Assembly: GCF_003732275.1 (NCBI RefSeq)
Contig: NZ_MOBM01000042.1
Coordinates: 94,739-158,738 of the forward strand
Source: Pseudomonas frederiksbergensis
Lineage (GTDB): Bacteria; Pseudomonadota; Gammaproteobacteria; Pseudomonadales; Pseudomonadaceae
DNA: 64,000 nucleotides
Direction: 5' to 3'
Shown here: in pieces, positions 44,297 to 53,509 of the stretch
Numbering within the stretch: the stretch's first letter is position 1
How the letters are laid out: each line of letters opens with the position of its first letter
Notes under the pieces: model-generated
Seen by the model: only the letters and a program-made list of their open reading frames with translations
Told to the model about the DNA's origin: nothing
The model's database searches: none
Program-made: the position numbers and the translations under genes

Positions 44297-45706
44297 ATGC
44301 AACAGCCAGCAAAAGGTTTGAAACGCGGGCTCTCTGCCCGACATATTCGCTTCATGGCGCTGGGGTCGGCTATCGGCACCGGGCTGTTCTACGGTTCTGC
44401 CTCGGCCATTCAAATGGCCGGGCCTGCGGTATTGCTCGCTTACCTGATCGGTGGCGCGGCGGTGTTCATGGTCATGCGCGCCCTCGGCGAGATGGCGGTG
44501 CACAACCCGGTGGCCGGCTCTTTCGGCCATTACGCCAGCACCTATCTGGGGCCGATGGCAGGCTTCATCCTCGGTTGGACCTATGCGTTCGAAATGGTCA
44601 TCGTCGGTATGGCCGACGTCACTGCGTTCGGTATTTATATGGGCTTCTGGTTTCCGGAAGTCGCTCGCTGGATTTGGGTACTCGGCATCGTTTCGGTGGT
44701 CGGCGGCTTGAACCTGTGCAATGTCAAAGTCTTCGGTGAAATGGAATTCTGGTTGTCGTTGCTCAAGGTCGCGGCCATCGTTGCGATGATCCTGGGTGGC
44801 TTCGGCATCATGCTGTTCGGTATCAGCACCGCGCCCGGCGCCCAGGCGACCGACATCAGCAACCTCTGGAGCCATGGCGGCTTCATGCCCAACGGCGTGG
44901 GTGGCCTGATCGCTTCGTTTGCCGTGGTGATGTTTGCTTTTGGCGGCATTGAAATCATCGGCGTAACGGCTGGTGAAGCCAAAGACCCTCAGCGCGTGCT
45001 GCCCCGGGCGATCAATGCCGTACCGTTGCGTATCCTGCTGTTCTACGTGCTGACGATGTTTGTGCTGATGTCGATCTTTCCTTGGCAGCAGATTGGCAGC
45101 CAGGGCAGTCCATTCGTGCAGATCTTCGACAACCTCGGGATCAGTTCGGCGGCGACCATCCTCAATATTGTGGTGATCTCGGCGGCGGTGTCGGCCATCA
45201 ACAGTGACATCTTCGGCGCTGGCCGGATGATGTACGGGTTGGCTCAGCAAGGGCACGCACCCAAAGGCTTCGCCCGCCTGTCGGTCAATGGTGTGCCATG
45301 GATGACCGTGGTGGTGATGAGTGCCGCGCTGCTGCTGGGCGTGCTGCTGAACTACCTGATTCCGGAAAACGTGTTTCTGTTGATCGCCTCCATCGCAACC
45401 TTCGCCACGGTGTGGGTCTGGCTGATGATTCTGTTCACCCAGGTGGCGATGCGTCGTTCCATGAACGCCGAGCAGGTCGCACAACTGAAATTCCCGGTGC
45501 CGTTCTGGCCTTATGCGCCGATGGCGGCGATTGCGTTCATGCTGTTCATTTTCGGCGTGCTGGGCTATTTCCCGGATACCCAGGCGGCTCTGATCGTCGG
45601 CGTGGTCTGGATTGTATTGCTGGTGCTGGCGTACCTGACGTGGGTGAAACCGGCGGCAGGGAAGGCAGTACTGGTGGAGCAGGAACCTTCTTTTTCTCAT
45701 CGATAA
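44297..45706 (+). CDS. hutT: Histidine permease (APC superfamily), HutT
   Basis: 469 residues with 12 predicted helices. The N-terminal motif KRGLSARHIRFMALGSAIGTGLF is the amino-acid/polyamine/organocation (AAT family) signature, as in HutT and ProY. A second, high-affinity or high-capacity route for histidine next to HutXWV. The AAGGA Shine-Dalgarno and an A-rich motif lie immediately upstream. Followed 17 bp later by hutI. Confidence 0.92.
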   Translation: MQQPAKGLKRGLSARHIRFMALGSAIGTGLFYGSASAIQMAGPAVLLAYLIGGAAVFMVMRALGEMAVHNPVAGSFGHYASTYLGPMAGFILGWTYAFEMVIVGMADVTAFGIYMGFWFPEVARWIWVLGIVSVVGGLNLCNVKVFGEMEFWLSLLKVAAIVAMILGGFGIMLFGISTAPGAQATDISNLWSHGGFMPNGVGGLIASFAVVMFAFGGIEIIGVTAGEAKDPQRVLPRAINAVPLRILLFYVLTMFVLMSIFPWQQIGSQGSPFVQIFDNLGISSAATILNIVVISAAVSAINSDIFGAGRMMYGLAQQGHAPKGFARLSVNGVPWMTVVVMSAALLLGVLLNYLIPENVFLLIASIATFATVWVWLMILFTQVAMRRSMNAEQVAQLKFPVPFWPYAPMAAIAFMLFIFGVLGYFPDTQAALIVGVVWIVLLVLAYLTWVKPAAGKAVLVEQEPSFSHR

Positions 45707-45723
45707 CCTAACGGAGGCCACGG

Positions 45724-46929
45724 ATGAAAACTCTCTGGCAACACTGCCACGTCGCAACCATGGCGCAAGGCGTCTACTCGATCATCGAGGACGCGGCCAT
45801 CGTGACGTCAGGTGCGCACATTGAGTGGATCGGCCCACGCGCTGAACTGCCGTCGGGCGAGTACCCGGCAGTCAATGATCTTAAAGGGGCCTGGGTGACT
45901 CCGGGCCTGATCGACTGCCACACCCATACGGTGTTCGGCGGTAACCGCAGCGGTGAATTCGAGCAACGCCTGCAAGGTGTCAGCTATGCGGAAATTGCCG
46001 CGGCCGGCGGTGGCATTGCCAGCACCGTGCGTGCCACTCGCTTAGCCTCCGAAGACGAGCTGTTCGCCAGCGCCGCCAAGCGCCTGAAGAGCCTGATGCG
46101 CGACGGCGTGACCACGGTCGAGATGAAGTCCGGCTACGGCCTGGACCTGGTCAGCGAACGCAAAATCCTGCGGGTGATCCGCCGTCTCGGCGCCGAATTG
46201 CCGGTCAGCGTGCGCAGCACTTGCCTTGCCGCCCATGCCTTGCCGCCGGAATACGCGGATCGCGCTGACGCTTACATCGATCACATCTGCAGCGAAATGC
46301 TCCCGGCCCTGGCGGCCGAAGGGCTGGTGGATGCGGTGGACGCTTTCTGCGAGTACCTGGCATTTTCGCCGGAACAGGTCGAACGGGTTTTCGTCGCTGC
46401 GCAGAACCTCGGCTTGCCGGTGAAACTGCATGCCGAGCAATTGTCGTCGCTGCACGGTTCGAGCCTGGCGGCGCGTTACCACGCGTTGTCCGCCGATCAT
46501 CTGGAATTCATGACCGAAGACGACGCCATCGCCATGGCCAAGTCCGGCACCGTCGCGGTATTGCTGCCCGGCGCGTTCTACTTTCTGCGGGAAACCCAAT
46601 TGCCACCGATGGAGGCATTGCGCAAACACGGCGTAAAAATCGCCATCGCCAGCGACCTCAACCCGGGCACTTCGCCGGCGCTGTCGTTGCGCTTGATGCT
46701 GAATATGGCCTGCACCTGTTTCCGCATGACCCCGGAAGAGGCCCTGGCTGGCGCAACGATTCATGCCGCCACCGCGCTGGGCATGGCTGAGACTCACGGT
46801 TCGCTGGAAGCCGGCAAAGTCGCAGACTTCGTCGCCTGGCAGATTGATCGACCGGCCGACCTGTCGTACTGGCTGGGCGGCGACCTGGAAAAACGCGTCG
46901 TGCGTCACGGCGTCGAAACGAGCGTTTAG
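45724..46929 (+). CDS. hutI: Imidazolonepropionase HutI
   Basis: 401 residues, amidohydrolase. Opens the imidazolone ring to N-formimino-L-glutamate. Metal-binding DCHTHTVFGG, the central VKLHAEQLS and the C-terminal ASDLNPGTSP are intact. ACGGAGG precedes ATG 45724. 10 bp before hutG, so they are co-transcribed. Confidence 0.97.
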   Translation: MKTLWQHCHVATMAQGVYSIIEDAAIVTSGAHIEWIGPRAELPSGEYPAVNDLKGAWVTPGLIDCHTHTVFGGNRSGEFEQRLQGVSYAEIAAAGGGIASTVRATRLASEDELFASAAKRLKSLMRDGVTTVEMKSGYGLDLVSERKILRVIRRLGAELPVSVRSTCLAAHALPPEYADRADAYIDHICSEMLPALAAEGLVDAVDAFCEYLAFSPEQVERVFVAAQNLGLPVKLHAEQLSSLHGSSLAARYHALSADHLEFMTEDDAIAMAKSGTVAVLLPGAFYFLRETQLPPMEALRKHGVKIAIASDLNPGTSPALSLRLMLNMACTCFRMTPEEALAGATIHAATALGMAETHGSLEAGKVADFVAWQIDRPADLSYWLGGDLEKRVVRHGVETSV

Positions 46930-46939
46930 GAGAGCAGTT

Positions 46940-47743
46940 GTGGATAAGGTTCTGAACTTCAAACAAGGCCGCGTGCCGCTGCTGATCAGCATGCCCCACG
47001 CGGGCCTGCGCCTGACCCCAGTGGTCGAAGCGGGATTGATTGCCGACGCGAAAAGCCTGCCGGACACCGACTGGCACATCCCAAGGCTTTACGAATTCGC
47101 CGCCGAGCTGGGCGCCAGTACCCTGGCGGCCGAGTACTCGCGGTTTGTCATCGACCTGAACCGGCCGTCCGACGACAAGCCTTTGTATGTCGGCGCCACC
47201 ACCGGTCTGTACCCGGCGACGCTGTTCGACGGTATTCCGTTGTTCCGCGAAGGGCTGGAGCCATCGGCTGCAGAGCGGGCGACTTATCTGGAGCACATCT
47301 GGACGCCGTACCACCGGACCTTGCAGGAAGAACTGGCGCGGCTGAAAGCCGAGTTCGGCTACGCACTGCTATTCGATGCGCACTCGATCCGCTCGATAAT
47401 CCCGCACCTGTTCGACGGCAAGCTGCCGGACTTCAACCTCGGCACCTTCAACGGCGCCAGTTGCGATCCACAATTGGCCAGCCAACTGGAAGCCATCTGC
47501 GCACGGCATGGCGATTACAGCCATGTGCTGAACGGTCGCTTCAAGGGCGGGCATATCACCCGGCATTACGGCAACCCGGCCGAGAACATCCATGCCGTGC
47601 AACTGGAGTTGGGTCAGTGTACGTACATGGAAGAGTTCGAGCCGTTCCGCTATCGCCCGGACCTGGCGGCACCGACGCAAGTGGTGCTCAGGGAGTTGCT
47701 GAAAGGGCTGCTGGCGTGGGGCGAAAAGCACTACAGCGCATAA
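46940..47743 (+). CDS. hutG: N-formylglutamate deformylase HutG
   Basis: 267 residues, GTG start at 46940 with TAGGAGAG upstream. Hydrolyses N-formyl-L-glutamate to formate and glutamate, the last step of the HutF route. The FGH-type motifs PHAGLRL, DSHSIRS-like FDAHSIRSIIP, and FKGGHITRHYG are present. Final gene of the hut set; a partial REP follows. Confidence 0.95.
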   Translation: MDKVLNFKQGRVPLLISMPHAGLRLTPVVEAGLIADAKSLPDTDWHIPRLYEFAAELGASTLAAEYSRFVIDLNRPSDDKPLYVGATTGLYPATLFDGIPLFREGLEPSAAERATYLEHIWTPYHRTLQEELARLKAEFGYALLFDAHSIRSIIPHLFDGKLPDFNLGTFNGASCDPQLASQLEAICARHGDYSHVLNGRFKGGHITRHYGNPAENIHAVQLELGQCTYMEEFEPFRYRPDLAAPTQVVLRELLKGLLAWGEKHYSA

Positions 47744-47747
47744 CCCT

Positions 47748-47786
47748 GTGGCGAGCGGGCCTTTGTGGCGAGGGAGCTTGCTCCCG
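47748..47786. repeat. REP units fused to the start of the next gene
   Basis: A partial unit (TGTGGCGAGCGGGC, 47748-47761) is followed by a complete TGTGGCGAGGGAGCTTGCTC CCG unit at 47764-47786. The unit ends exactly where the start codon of the next gene would be expected. Confidence 0.8.
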
Positions 47787-48732
47787 AAAAAGACTGTTCA
47801 CCCGCTGTCTCTCAATCCTCTGCGGCACTGCTCTTCTGAGCACCAGCGTTTTCGCCAACGACCCGGCTTCCTGCAAGACCGTACGCATGGGCGTGGTCAA
47901 CTGGACCGACGTCATCGCTACCAGCGGCATGGCCGATGTATTGCTCAATAACCTTGGCTACGAAAGCAAGCAAACCAGCGCCGTGCAGCAAATCATCTTC
48001 GCCGGCATTCGCGACAAACGCCTCGATATCTTCCTCGGTTACTGGAAACCGGCGATGAACAAAAACATCGCGCCATTCGTGGCCGCCAATCAGGTGAAGG
48101 TCATGGACAAACCGAGCCTGGCCGACGCCCAGGCGACGCTCGCCGTGCCTGACTACGTGGCCGCCGCCGGCCTGAAAACCTTCACCGACATCGCCAGATT
48201 CAAGGATCAGCTCGGCGGCAAGATCTACGGCATCGAGCCGGGCAGTGGTGCTAACACCACGATCAAAACCATGATCGAGACCAATCAATTTGGCTTGAAG
48301 GATTTCAAACTGATCGAGTCCGGTGAGGCCGGGATGCTCGCTGCCGTGCAACGGGCGGTCAATCGCAAGGAGTTCGTGGTGTTCGTCGGCTGGACCCCGC
48401 ATCCGATGAACATCAACATGAATATTGCCTACCTGACCGGCAGCGAAGACGTCTATGGACCGAACGAAGGTGCGGCGACCGTTTCCACCGTGACCGCGCC
48501 GGACTATGCCGAACGCTGTCCGAACGTGAACCGCTTGCTGGAAAACCTGACTTTTACCGCCGCGCAGGAAAGTCAGTTGATGGTGCCGATCATGGAGCGC
48601 AAGACGCCACAGGAGGTCGCCAGGCAATGGCTGCGTGATCATCCTGAAGATCTTCAGCGCTGGCTGGCAGGTGTCAGCAGTTTTGATGGCAAGGAGGGTG
48701 TGGCAACCGTTCAGGCCAGTTTGAAAAACTGA
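47785..48732 (+). CDS. ABC transporter substrate-binding protein, choline/carnitine (ChoX/CaiX) type, start codon missing
   Basis: About 315 residues. The signal peptide (KRLFTRCLSILCGTALLSTS) and mature OpuAC-type domain (CKTVRMGVVNWTDVIATSGMA; DIFLGYWKPAMN; IEPGSGANTT; VFVGWTPHPMN) are intact, but no ATG, GTG or TTG precedes the signal peptide in frame: the codon before KRLF is CGA, and immediately upstream is a REP unit. The coordinates begin at that codon. The nearest in-frame ATG (47887) would remove the signal peptide; a CTG at 47794 is possible. Such binding proteins serve choline, betaine or carnitine uptake with a shared importer. No permease or ATPase is adjacent. Confidence 0.75.
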   Translation, partial: RKRLFTRCLSILCGTALLSTSVFANDPASCKTVRMGVVNWTDVIATSGMADVLLNNLGYESKQTSAVQQIIFAGIRDKRLDIFLGYWKPAMNKNIAPFVAANQVKVMDKPSLADAQATLAVPDYVAAAGLKTFTDIARFKDQLGGKIYGIEPGSGANTTIKTMIETNQFGLKDFKLIESGEAGMLAAVQRAVNRKEFVVFVGWTPHPMNINMNIAYLTGSEDVYGPNEGAATVSTVTAPDYAERCPNVNRLLENLTFTAAQESQLMVPIMERKTPQEVARQWLRDHPEDLQRWLAGVSSFDGKEGVATVQASLKN

Positions 48733-48770
48733 TCACCATTTCTTCGCAAAGTACGCTGTCTGTGGCGAGG

Positions 48771-48894
48771 GAGCTTGCTCCCGTTCGGCGGCGAAGCCGT
48801 CGTAAACCCGGCTGGTCGGGTGTATCTGATAAACCTCGGTCGAGTGGTTTGGGGGCTGCTATGCAGCCCAGCGGGAGCAAGCTCCCTCTCCACA
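48771..48894. repeat. REPIN (GGGAGCTTGCTCCC type)
   Basis: TGTGGCGAGGGAGCTTGCTC... and its inverse, with ~78 bases of other hairpin-forming sequence between, in the gap before the esterase gene. Same REP type as at 47764. Confidence 0.85.
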
Positions 48895-48940
48895 GAACCG
48901 AGCTCCAATCCCAAACCGTTGACTGACTGGCTGCAGGCTC

Positions 48941-49861
48941 ATGGCTCCTTATCCACTCTCTGAACAGATGTCGGCTTTCGTCGAGAAAACCCTCAGTTTC
49001 AGCAGCACCGACAGCAGCCTCACCGGTTTGCGTCAGGCTTACAGCGAGATGTGTCGGGCGTTCACCCCGCCGCGTCCTGCGGGGCTTGAGATGGTCGACT
49101 TTCAATTGGCAGGCGTGGCCGTACGCTCCTGGCAACCGCCGGTCACGCCGCCGACCAACGGTTGGCCATGCATTGTGTACCTGCATGGCGGCGGTTGGGT
49201 GGTGGGGGATCTGGATTCTCACGACTTCATCTGCGCCGAACTGGCGTCGGTGCTCGGGTTGCTGGTGATCGCCGTCGATTATCGGCTGGCGCCGGAGCAT
49301 CCGTTCCCGGCGGCGTTCGATGACTGCCTGAGTGTCTGGCGCGCGCTGCGCACAGGACCGTTTCAGCTCGACCCTGCGCGGACCCTGGTGGCGGGCGATA
49401 GCGCTGGCGGTAACCTCGCCGCTGCGTTGTGCCTCGCTTTGCGTGATGCCGGCGAGCCAATGCCATGCGCGCAAGTTCTGATCTATCCGGGACTGGGCGG
49501 TGATCACCGATTGCCGTCGCGCAGTGAATGCGCCGATGCGCCATTGCTCAGCAGCAGCGATCTGGATTGTTATCACGCGTTGTATTTGGGCGGTAGTCGA
49601 CAACCGGGTGCCTATGCGATGCCCTTGCTCGCCGACGATTTCAGCAGTCTGCCACCGGCGTTGATCGCCGTGGCGCAGTTTGACCCGCTGCGCGATGACG
49701 GCGTGCATTACGCCGAGCGACTCAACGCCGCGAGCGTGAGCGCAATGCTTTATTGCGGGGAAGGGCTGGTTCACGGCTGTTTGCGGGCGCGGGGGCAGGT
49801 CGCCGAGGTCGACCGACTCTATGAAACCCTGCTCGGCCATTTGGCTGAGAAGACGGGCTGA
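48941..49861 (+). CDS. Alpha/beta hydrolase, HSL family esterase
   Basis: 306 residues. Oxyanion motif HGGG (82-85), nucleophile Ser154 in GDSAG, then Asp in QFDPLRDDG (about 250) and His in GLVHG (about 277): a complete hormone-sensitive-lipase-type carboxylesterase triad. No signal peptide, so probably cytosolic. The substrate is unknown. A binding protein/lipolytic enzyme pair is also seen in the P. aeruginosa carnitine region, so a short-chain ester (such as an acylated quaternary amine) is one possibility, not shown. Confidence 0.85.
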   Translation: MAPYPLSEQMSAFVEKTLSFSSTDSSLTGLRQAYSEMCRAFTPPRPAGLEMVDFQLAGVAVRSWQPPVTPPTNGWPCIVYLHGGGWVVGDLDSHDFICAELASVLGLLVIAVDYRLAPEHPFPAAFDDCLSVWRALRTGPFQLDPARTLVAGDSAGGNLAAALCLALRDAGEPMPCAQVLIYPGLGGDHRLPSRSECADAPLLSSSDLDCYHALYLGGSRQPGAYAMPLLADDFSSLPPALIAVAQFDPLRDDGVHYAERLNAASVSAMLYCGEGLVHGCLRARGQVAEVDRLYETLLGHLAEKTG

Positions 49862-49976
49862 CAAACGCTGACGCTCCAAGGGGCATGCTCATTGAAGTAA
49901 TTCGGGTTTATGATGCCGGACGGCAGAATAATAGAAGTCCCCCCAGGGATGACCTCGACCCCTTACGGAGCGCGCA

Positions 49977-50948
49977 ATGCAGACTTTGTACCCGCAGATC
50001 AAACCCCACGCCCGGCACGATCTGGCCGTCGATAAAACCCATACGCTGTATGTCGACGAAAGCGGTTCGCCGGAAGGTTTGCCGGTGGTGTTCATCCACG
50101 GCGGCCCTGGCGCCGGGTGTGATGCCCAGAGCCGTCGGTATTTCGATCCGAACCTGTATCGCATTGTCACCTTCGACCAGCGTGGTTGTGGTCGCTCCAC
50201 GCCCCACGCCAGCCTGGAAAACAACACCACTTGGGATCTGGTCGCCGACCTCGAACGCATTCGCAAGCACCTGGGCATCGACAAATGGGTGCTGTTCGGC
50301 GGCTCCTGGGGTTCGACCCTGGCCCTGGCCTACGCGCAAACCCACCCGGAGCGCGTGCATGGTTTGATTCTGCGCGGGATTTTTCTCTGCCGTCCCCAGG
50401 AAATCGAGTGGTTCTACCAGTGTGGCGCCAGTCGCCTGTTTCCCGATTACTGGCAGGACTACATCGCGCCGATCCCGCAGGACGAACGCCACGACTTGCT
50501 TTCGGCGTTCCACAAACGCCTGGTCGGCAACGATCAGATCGCCCAGATGCACGCGGCCAAGGCCTGGTCCATGTGGGAAGGCCGCACCGCCACCCTGCGG
50601 CCTAATCCGCTGGTGGTCGACCGTTTCTCCGAGCCTCAGCGTGCGTTGTCCATCGCCCGTATCGAATGTCACTACTTCACCAACAATGCTTTCCTGGAGC
50701 CGAACCAACTGATTCGTGACATGGACAAGATCGCCCACCTGCCCGGTGTGATCGTCCATGGTCGTTACGACGTGATCTGCCCGTTGGACAATGCCTGGGA
50801 ATTGCATCAGGCCTGGCCGAACAGCGAATTGCAGGTGATTCGCGACGCCGGCCATGCGGCGTCCGAATCGGGTATCACCGATGCCTTGGTACGCGCCGCT
50901 GATCTGATGGCCCGCCGTATGCTCAACCTGTCGCCTGACGAAGCATGA
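49977..50948 (+). CDS. pip: Prolyl aminopeptidase
   Basis: 323 residues, S33 family. Removes N-terminal proline from peptides in the cytosol. HGGPGAGC, nucleophile motif GGSWGSTLAL (Ser about 114) and the C-terminal GRYDVICP and RDAGHAASE segments are intact. ATG 49977; its stop overlaps the dtd start by 4 bp. Confidence 0.95.
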   Translation: MQTLYPQIKPHARHDLAVDKTHTLYVDESGSPEGLPVVFIHGGPGAGCDAQSRRYFDPNLYRIVTFDQRGCGRSTPHASLENNTTWDLVADLERIRKHLGIDKWVLFGGSWGSTLALAYAQTHPERVHGLILRGIFLCRPQEIEWFYQCGASRLFPDYWQDYIAPIPQDERHDLLSAFHKRLVGNDQIAQMHAAKAWSMWEGRTATLRPNPLVVDRFSEPQRALSIARIECHYFTNNAFLEPNQLIRDMDKIAHLPGVIVHGRYDVICPLDNAWELHQAWPNSELQVIRDAGHAASESGITDALVRAADLMARRMLNLSPDEA

Positions 50949-51382
50949 AGGGCCTGCTGCAACGCGTGCGTGGCGCGCGAGTCGAGGTTGCGGGAGAGGT
51001 GGTTGGGGCGATAGATCAGGGGTTGCTGGTGCTGGTGGCGGTCGAGCCCGACGATACTCCGGCCAGCGCTGACAAACTCCTGCATAAACTGCTTAACTAT
51101 CGAGTATTCAGTGACGCCGAGGGCAAGATGAATCTGTCCCTGGCGGACGTAGGCGGTGGGTTGCTGCTGGTCTCGCAGTTCACCCTGGCCGCCGACACCA
51201 AAAACGGGTTGCGCCCCAGTTTTTCGACTGCGGCTCCTCCTGCTTTGGGCGAGGAATTGTTCGACTATCTATTGGGTAAAGCGAAACAGGTGCATGGCAC
51301 TGTGGCATCAGGTAGATTCGGCGCGGATATGCAGGTGCATCTGGTCAATGATGGCCCGGTAACCTTCCTGTTACAGACGTGA
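50945..51382 (+). CDS. dtd: D-aminoacyl-tRNA deacylase
   Basis: 145 residues. Hydrolyses D-aminoacyl-tRNAs (and glycyl-tRNA-Ala) to stop D-amino-acid misincorporation. The SQFTLAADT active-site motif and the C-terminal NDGPVTF (Gly-Pro motif) are present. ATGA overlap with pip indicates coupling. A 320-bp stretch follows before opgG; besides the candidate leader ORF at 51590 I see no other gene in it. Confidence 0.96.
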   Translation: MKGLLQRVRGARVEVAGEVVGAIDQGLLVLVAVEPDDTPASADKLLHKLLNYRVFSDAEGKMNLSLADVGGGLLLVSQFTLAADTKNGLRPSFSTAAPPALGEELFDYLLGKAKQVHGTVASGRFGADMQVHLVNDGPVTFLLQT

Positions 51383-51589
51383 AAGCGCTTGAAACATCTT
51401 TTTAAGTGCATTTCGACTGAAAACAGAGGCTTTTCCCGATAAATACTTGGTTCCCCCTGATGCGTTGTCACGCGGCCTACTAGATAATCGCGCGCTACGG
51501 GGATCGGCGTTCGTTGGTCCGTTTTGACTTAGGTAGAGACTTGTCCGAGACCTGTTGGGGAATCATTTTGCCCCATAGGAGTCGGAACA

Positions 51590-51661
51590 ATGCTCGCCAA
51601 CTTGGCAAGAGTCGTTCGCAGGGTCGGTTTTTTTCCACCGCACACCGTGCTGGCACTTTAA
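51590..51661 (+). CDS. Candidate 23-codon leader ORF before opgG
   Basis: ATG 51590 to TAA 51661, encoding MLANLARVVRRVGFFPPHTV... The Shine-Dalgarno AGGAG at 51577-51581 is ideal (8 bases away), better than that of many annotated genes. The peptide is basic and hydrophobic. It ends 42 bp before the opgG GTG. It could be a translated leader or a chance ORF. Confidence 0.35.
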   Translation: MLANLARVVRRVGFFPPHTVLAL

Positions 51662-51703
51662 CTGGCCGTTGGTTTTTTGATCTGTTTTCGGCGAGGGTTG
51701 CTC

Positions 51704-53509
51704 GTGATTGTTAGTCCCTGTAATGCACCAAAATTGTCTGCCAAACGGTTTCGAAGCGCACTGGTAGCAGGCTCTGCACTGCTCTGCCTGTTCAGCGCCG
51801 GCCAACTTTGGGCATTCAATCTGGATGACGTATCGGTCAAGGCAAAAGAGCTGGCCGGGCAAAAATACGAAGCCCCGCGCAGTAACCTGCCGAATGAATT
51901 TCGCGAAATGAAATTCGCGGACTATCAAAAAATCCGGTTCCTCACTGAAAAGGCCGAATGGGCGAACCAGAAAACCCCATTCAAACTGTCGTTCTATCAC
52001 CAGGGTATGCACTTCGATACGCCGGTGAAAATCAACGAAATCACGGCCAACACCGTCGAAGAGATCAAATACGACCCAAGTCGTTTTGATTTCGGCGACG
52101 TGAAGGTTGATCCTAAAGCCACCGAACAGCTGGGTTATGCCGGTTTCCGTGTGCTGTACCCGATCAACAAGGCCGACAAGCAAGACGAAATCATGACCAT
52201 GCTCGGCGCGAGTTATTTCCGCGTCATTGGCAAGGGGCAGACCTACGGGCTGTCCGCTCGCGGCATGGCCATCGATACCGCGTTGCCGTCCGGCGAAGAG
52301 TTCCCGCGCTTCACCGAGTTCTGGATTCAACAGCCCAAGCCGGGCGACAAGCATCTGGTGATCTTCGCCCTGCTGGATTCGCCACGTGCCACCGGTGCCT
52401 ATCGCCTGACCCTGCGTCCTGGCAGCGACACGGTTGTCGACGTCAAGGCCAAGATGTTCCTGCGTGACAAGGTCACCAAGCTCGGCGTTGCGCCGCTGAC
52501 CAGCATGTACCTGTTCGGCGCCAACCAACCGTCGAAAGTGCTGAACTACCGTCGCGAACTGCACGATTCCAGCGGCCTGTCGATCCATGCCGGCAACGGT
52601 GAATGGATCTGGCGCCCACTGAACAATCCGAAACACCTGGCCGTGAGCAACTTCTCGATCGAGAACCCGCGCGGTTTCGGCTTGCTGCAACGTGGCCGTG
52701 ACTTCAGTCACTACGAAGACCTCGATGACCGCTACGACAAGCGTCCAAGTGCCTGGATCGAACCGAAAGGCGATTGGGGCAAAGGCTCCGTCGATCTGGT
52801 GGAGATTCCTACTGCTGACGAAACCAACGACAATATCGTTGCCTTCTGGAGCCCGGAAAAACTGCCTGAGCCTGGCCAGTCCCTGGACGTTGCCTACCGC
52901 CTGCACTGGACCCTCGATGAAGCCTCCCTGCATTCGCCGGACAGCGCCTGGGTTCAACAGACCCTGCGTTCCACAGGTGACGTCAAGCAGTCGAACCTGA
53001 TTCGTCAGCCGGACGGCAGCGTGGCCTATCTGGTGGATTTCGAGGGCCCGTCCCTGCAGGTCCTGCCGGAAGATGCCGAAGTGCGCAGCCAGGTGAGCGT
53101 TGGCGACAACGCAGAGCTGGTCGAGAACAGCGTCCGTTACAACCCTGAAACCAAGGGCTGGCGCCTGACTTTGCGAATGAAGATCAAGGATCCAGGCAAA
53201 GCCACCGAAATGCGGGCTGCACTGGTGAAGAACATCACGCCTGCCGAAGCGATCAAGACCGCGGCGCCAGCGTCCAGTTCTTCCGTTGCCAAGGCCGACA
53301 AGATCGCCGCCCGCCAGCAAGAGAAGAAGGACAAGGAAGCCAAGCAGGCTGAAACACAAGCCCAGCAAGTCAAGGACACCAAGGACAAGGACAACAAAGA
53401 CGCCAAGCAGCCTGTCGCTGCCGAAGCGGCCCCAGCCACAACGGAATCGGCACCGACTGAACAAGTCCTGACCGAGACCTGGAGCTATCAGTTGCCCGCC
53501 GATGAGTAA
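51704..53509 (+). CDS. opgG: Osmoregulated periplasmic glucan biosynthesis protein OpgG
   Basis: 601 residues from GTG 51704 (GAGGG 8 bases upstream); an ATG 27 bases earlier overlaps the ribosome site. A signal peptide region (about 15-42; ALVAGSALLCLFSAGQLWA) precedes the MdoG/OpgG beta-sandwich domains (FNLDDVSVKAKELAGQKYEA...). It builds or branches the glucan backbone in the periplasm. Odd: a low-complexity Lys/Ala/Glu/Gln-rich stretch (about residues 520-590) sits before the C-terminal end LTETWSYQLPADE. Overlaps opgH by 8 bp. Confidence 0.93.
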   Translation: MIVSPCNAPKLSAKRFRSALVAGSALLCLFSAGQLWAFNLDDVSVKAKELAGQKYEAPRSNLPNEFREMKFADYQKIRFLTEKAEWANQKTPFKLSFYHQGMHFDTPVKINEITANTVEEIKYDPSRFDFGDVKVDPKATEQLGYAGFRVLYPINKADKQDEIMTMLGASYFRVIGKGQTYGLSARGMAIDTALPSGEEFPRFTEFWIQQPKPGDKHLVIFALLDSPRATGAYRLTLRPGSDTVVDVKAKMFLRDKVTKLGVAPLTSMYLFGANQPSKVLNYRRELHDSSGLSIHAGNGEWIWRPLNNPKHLAVSNFSIENPRGFGLLQRGRDFSHYEDLDDRYDKRPSAWIEPKGDWGKGSVDLVEIPTADETNDNIVAFWSPEKLPEPGQSLDVAYRLHWTLDEASLHSPDSAWVQQTLRSTGDVKQSNLIRQPDGSVAYLVDFEGPSLQVLPEDAEVRSQVSVGDNAELVENSVRYNPETKGWRLTLRMKIKDPGKATEMRAALVKNITPAEAIKTAAPASSSSVAKADKIAARQQEKKDKEAKQAETQAQQVKDTKDKDNKDAKQPVAAEAAPATTESAPTEQVLTETWSYQLPADE

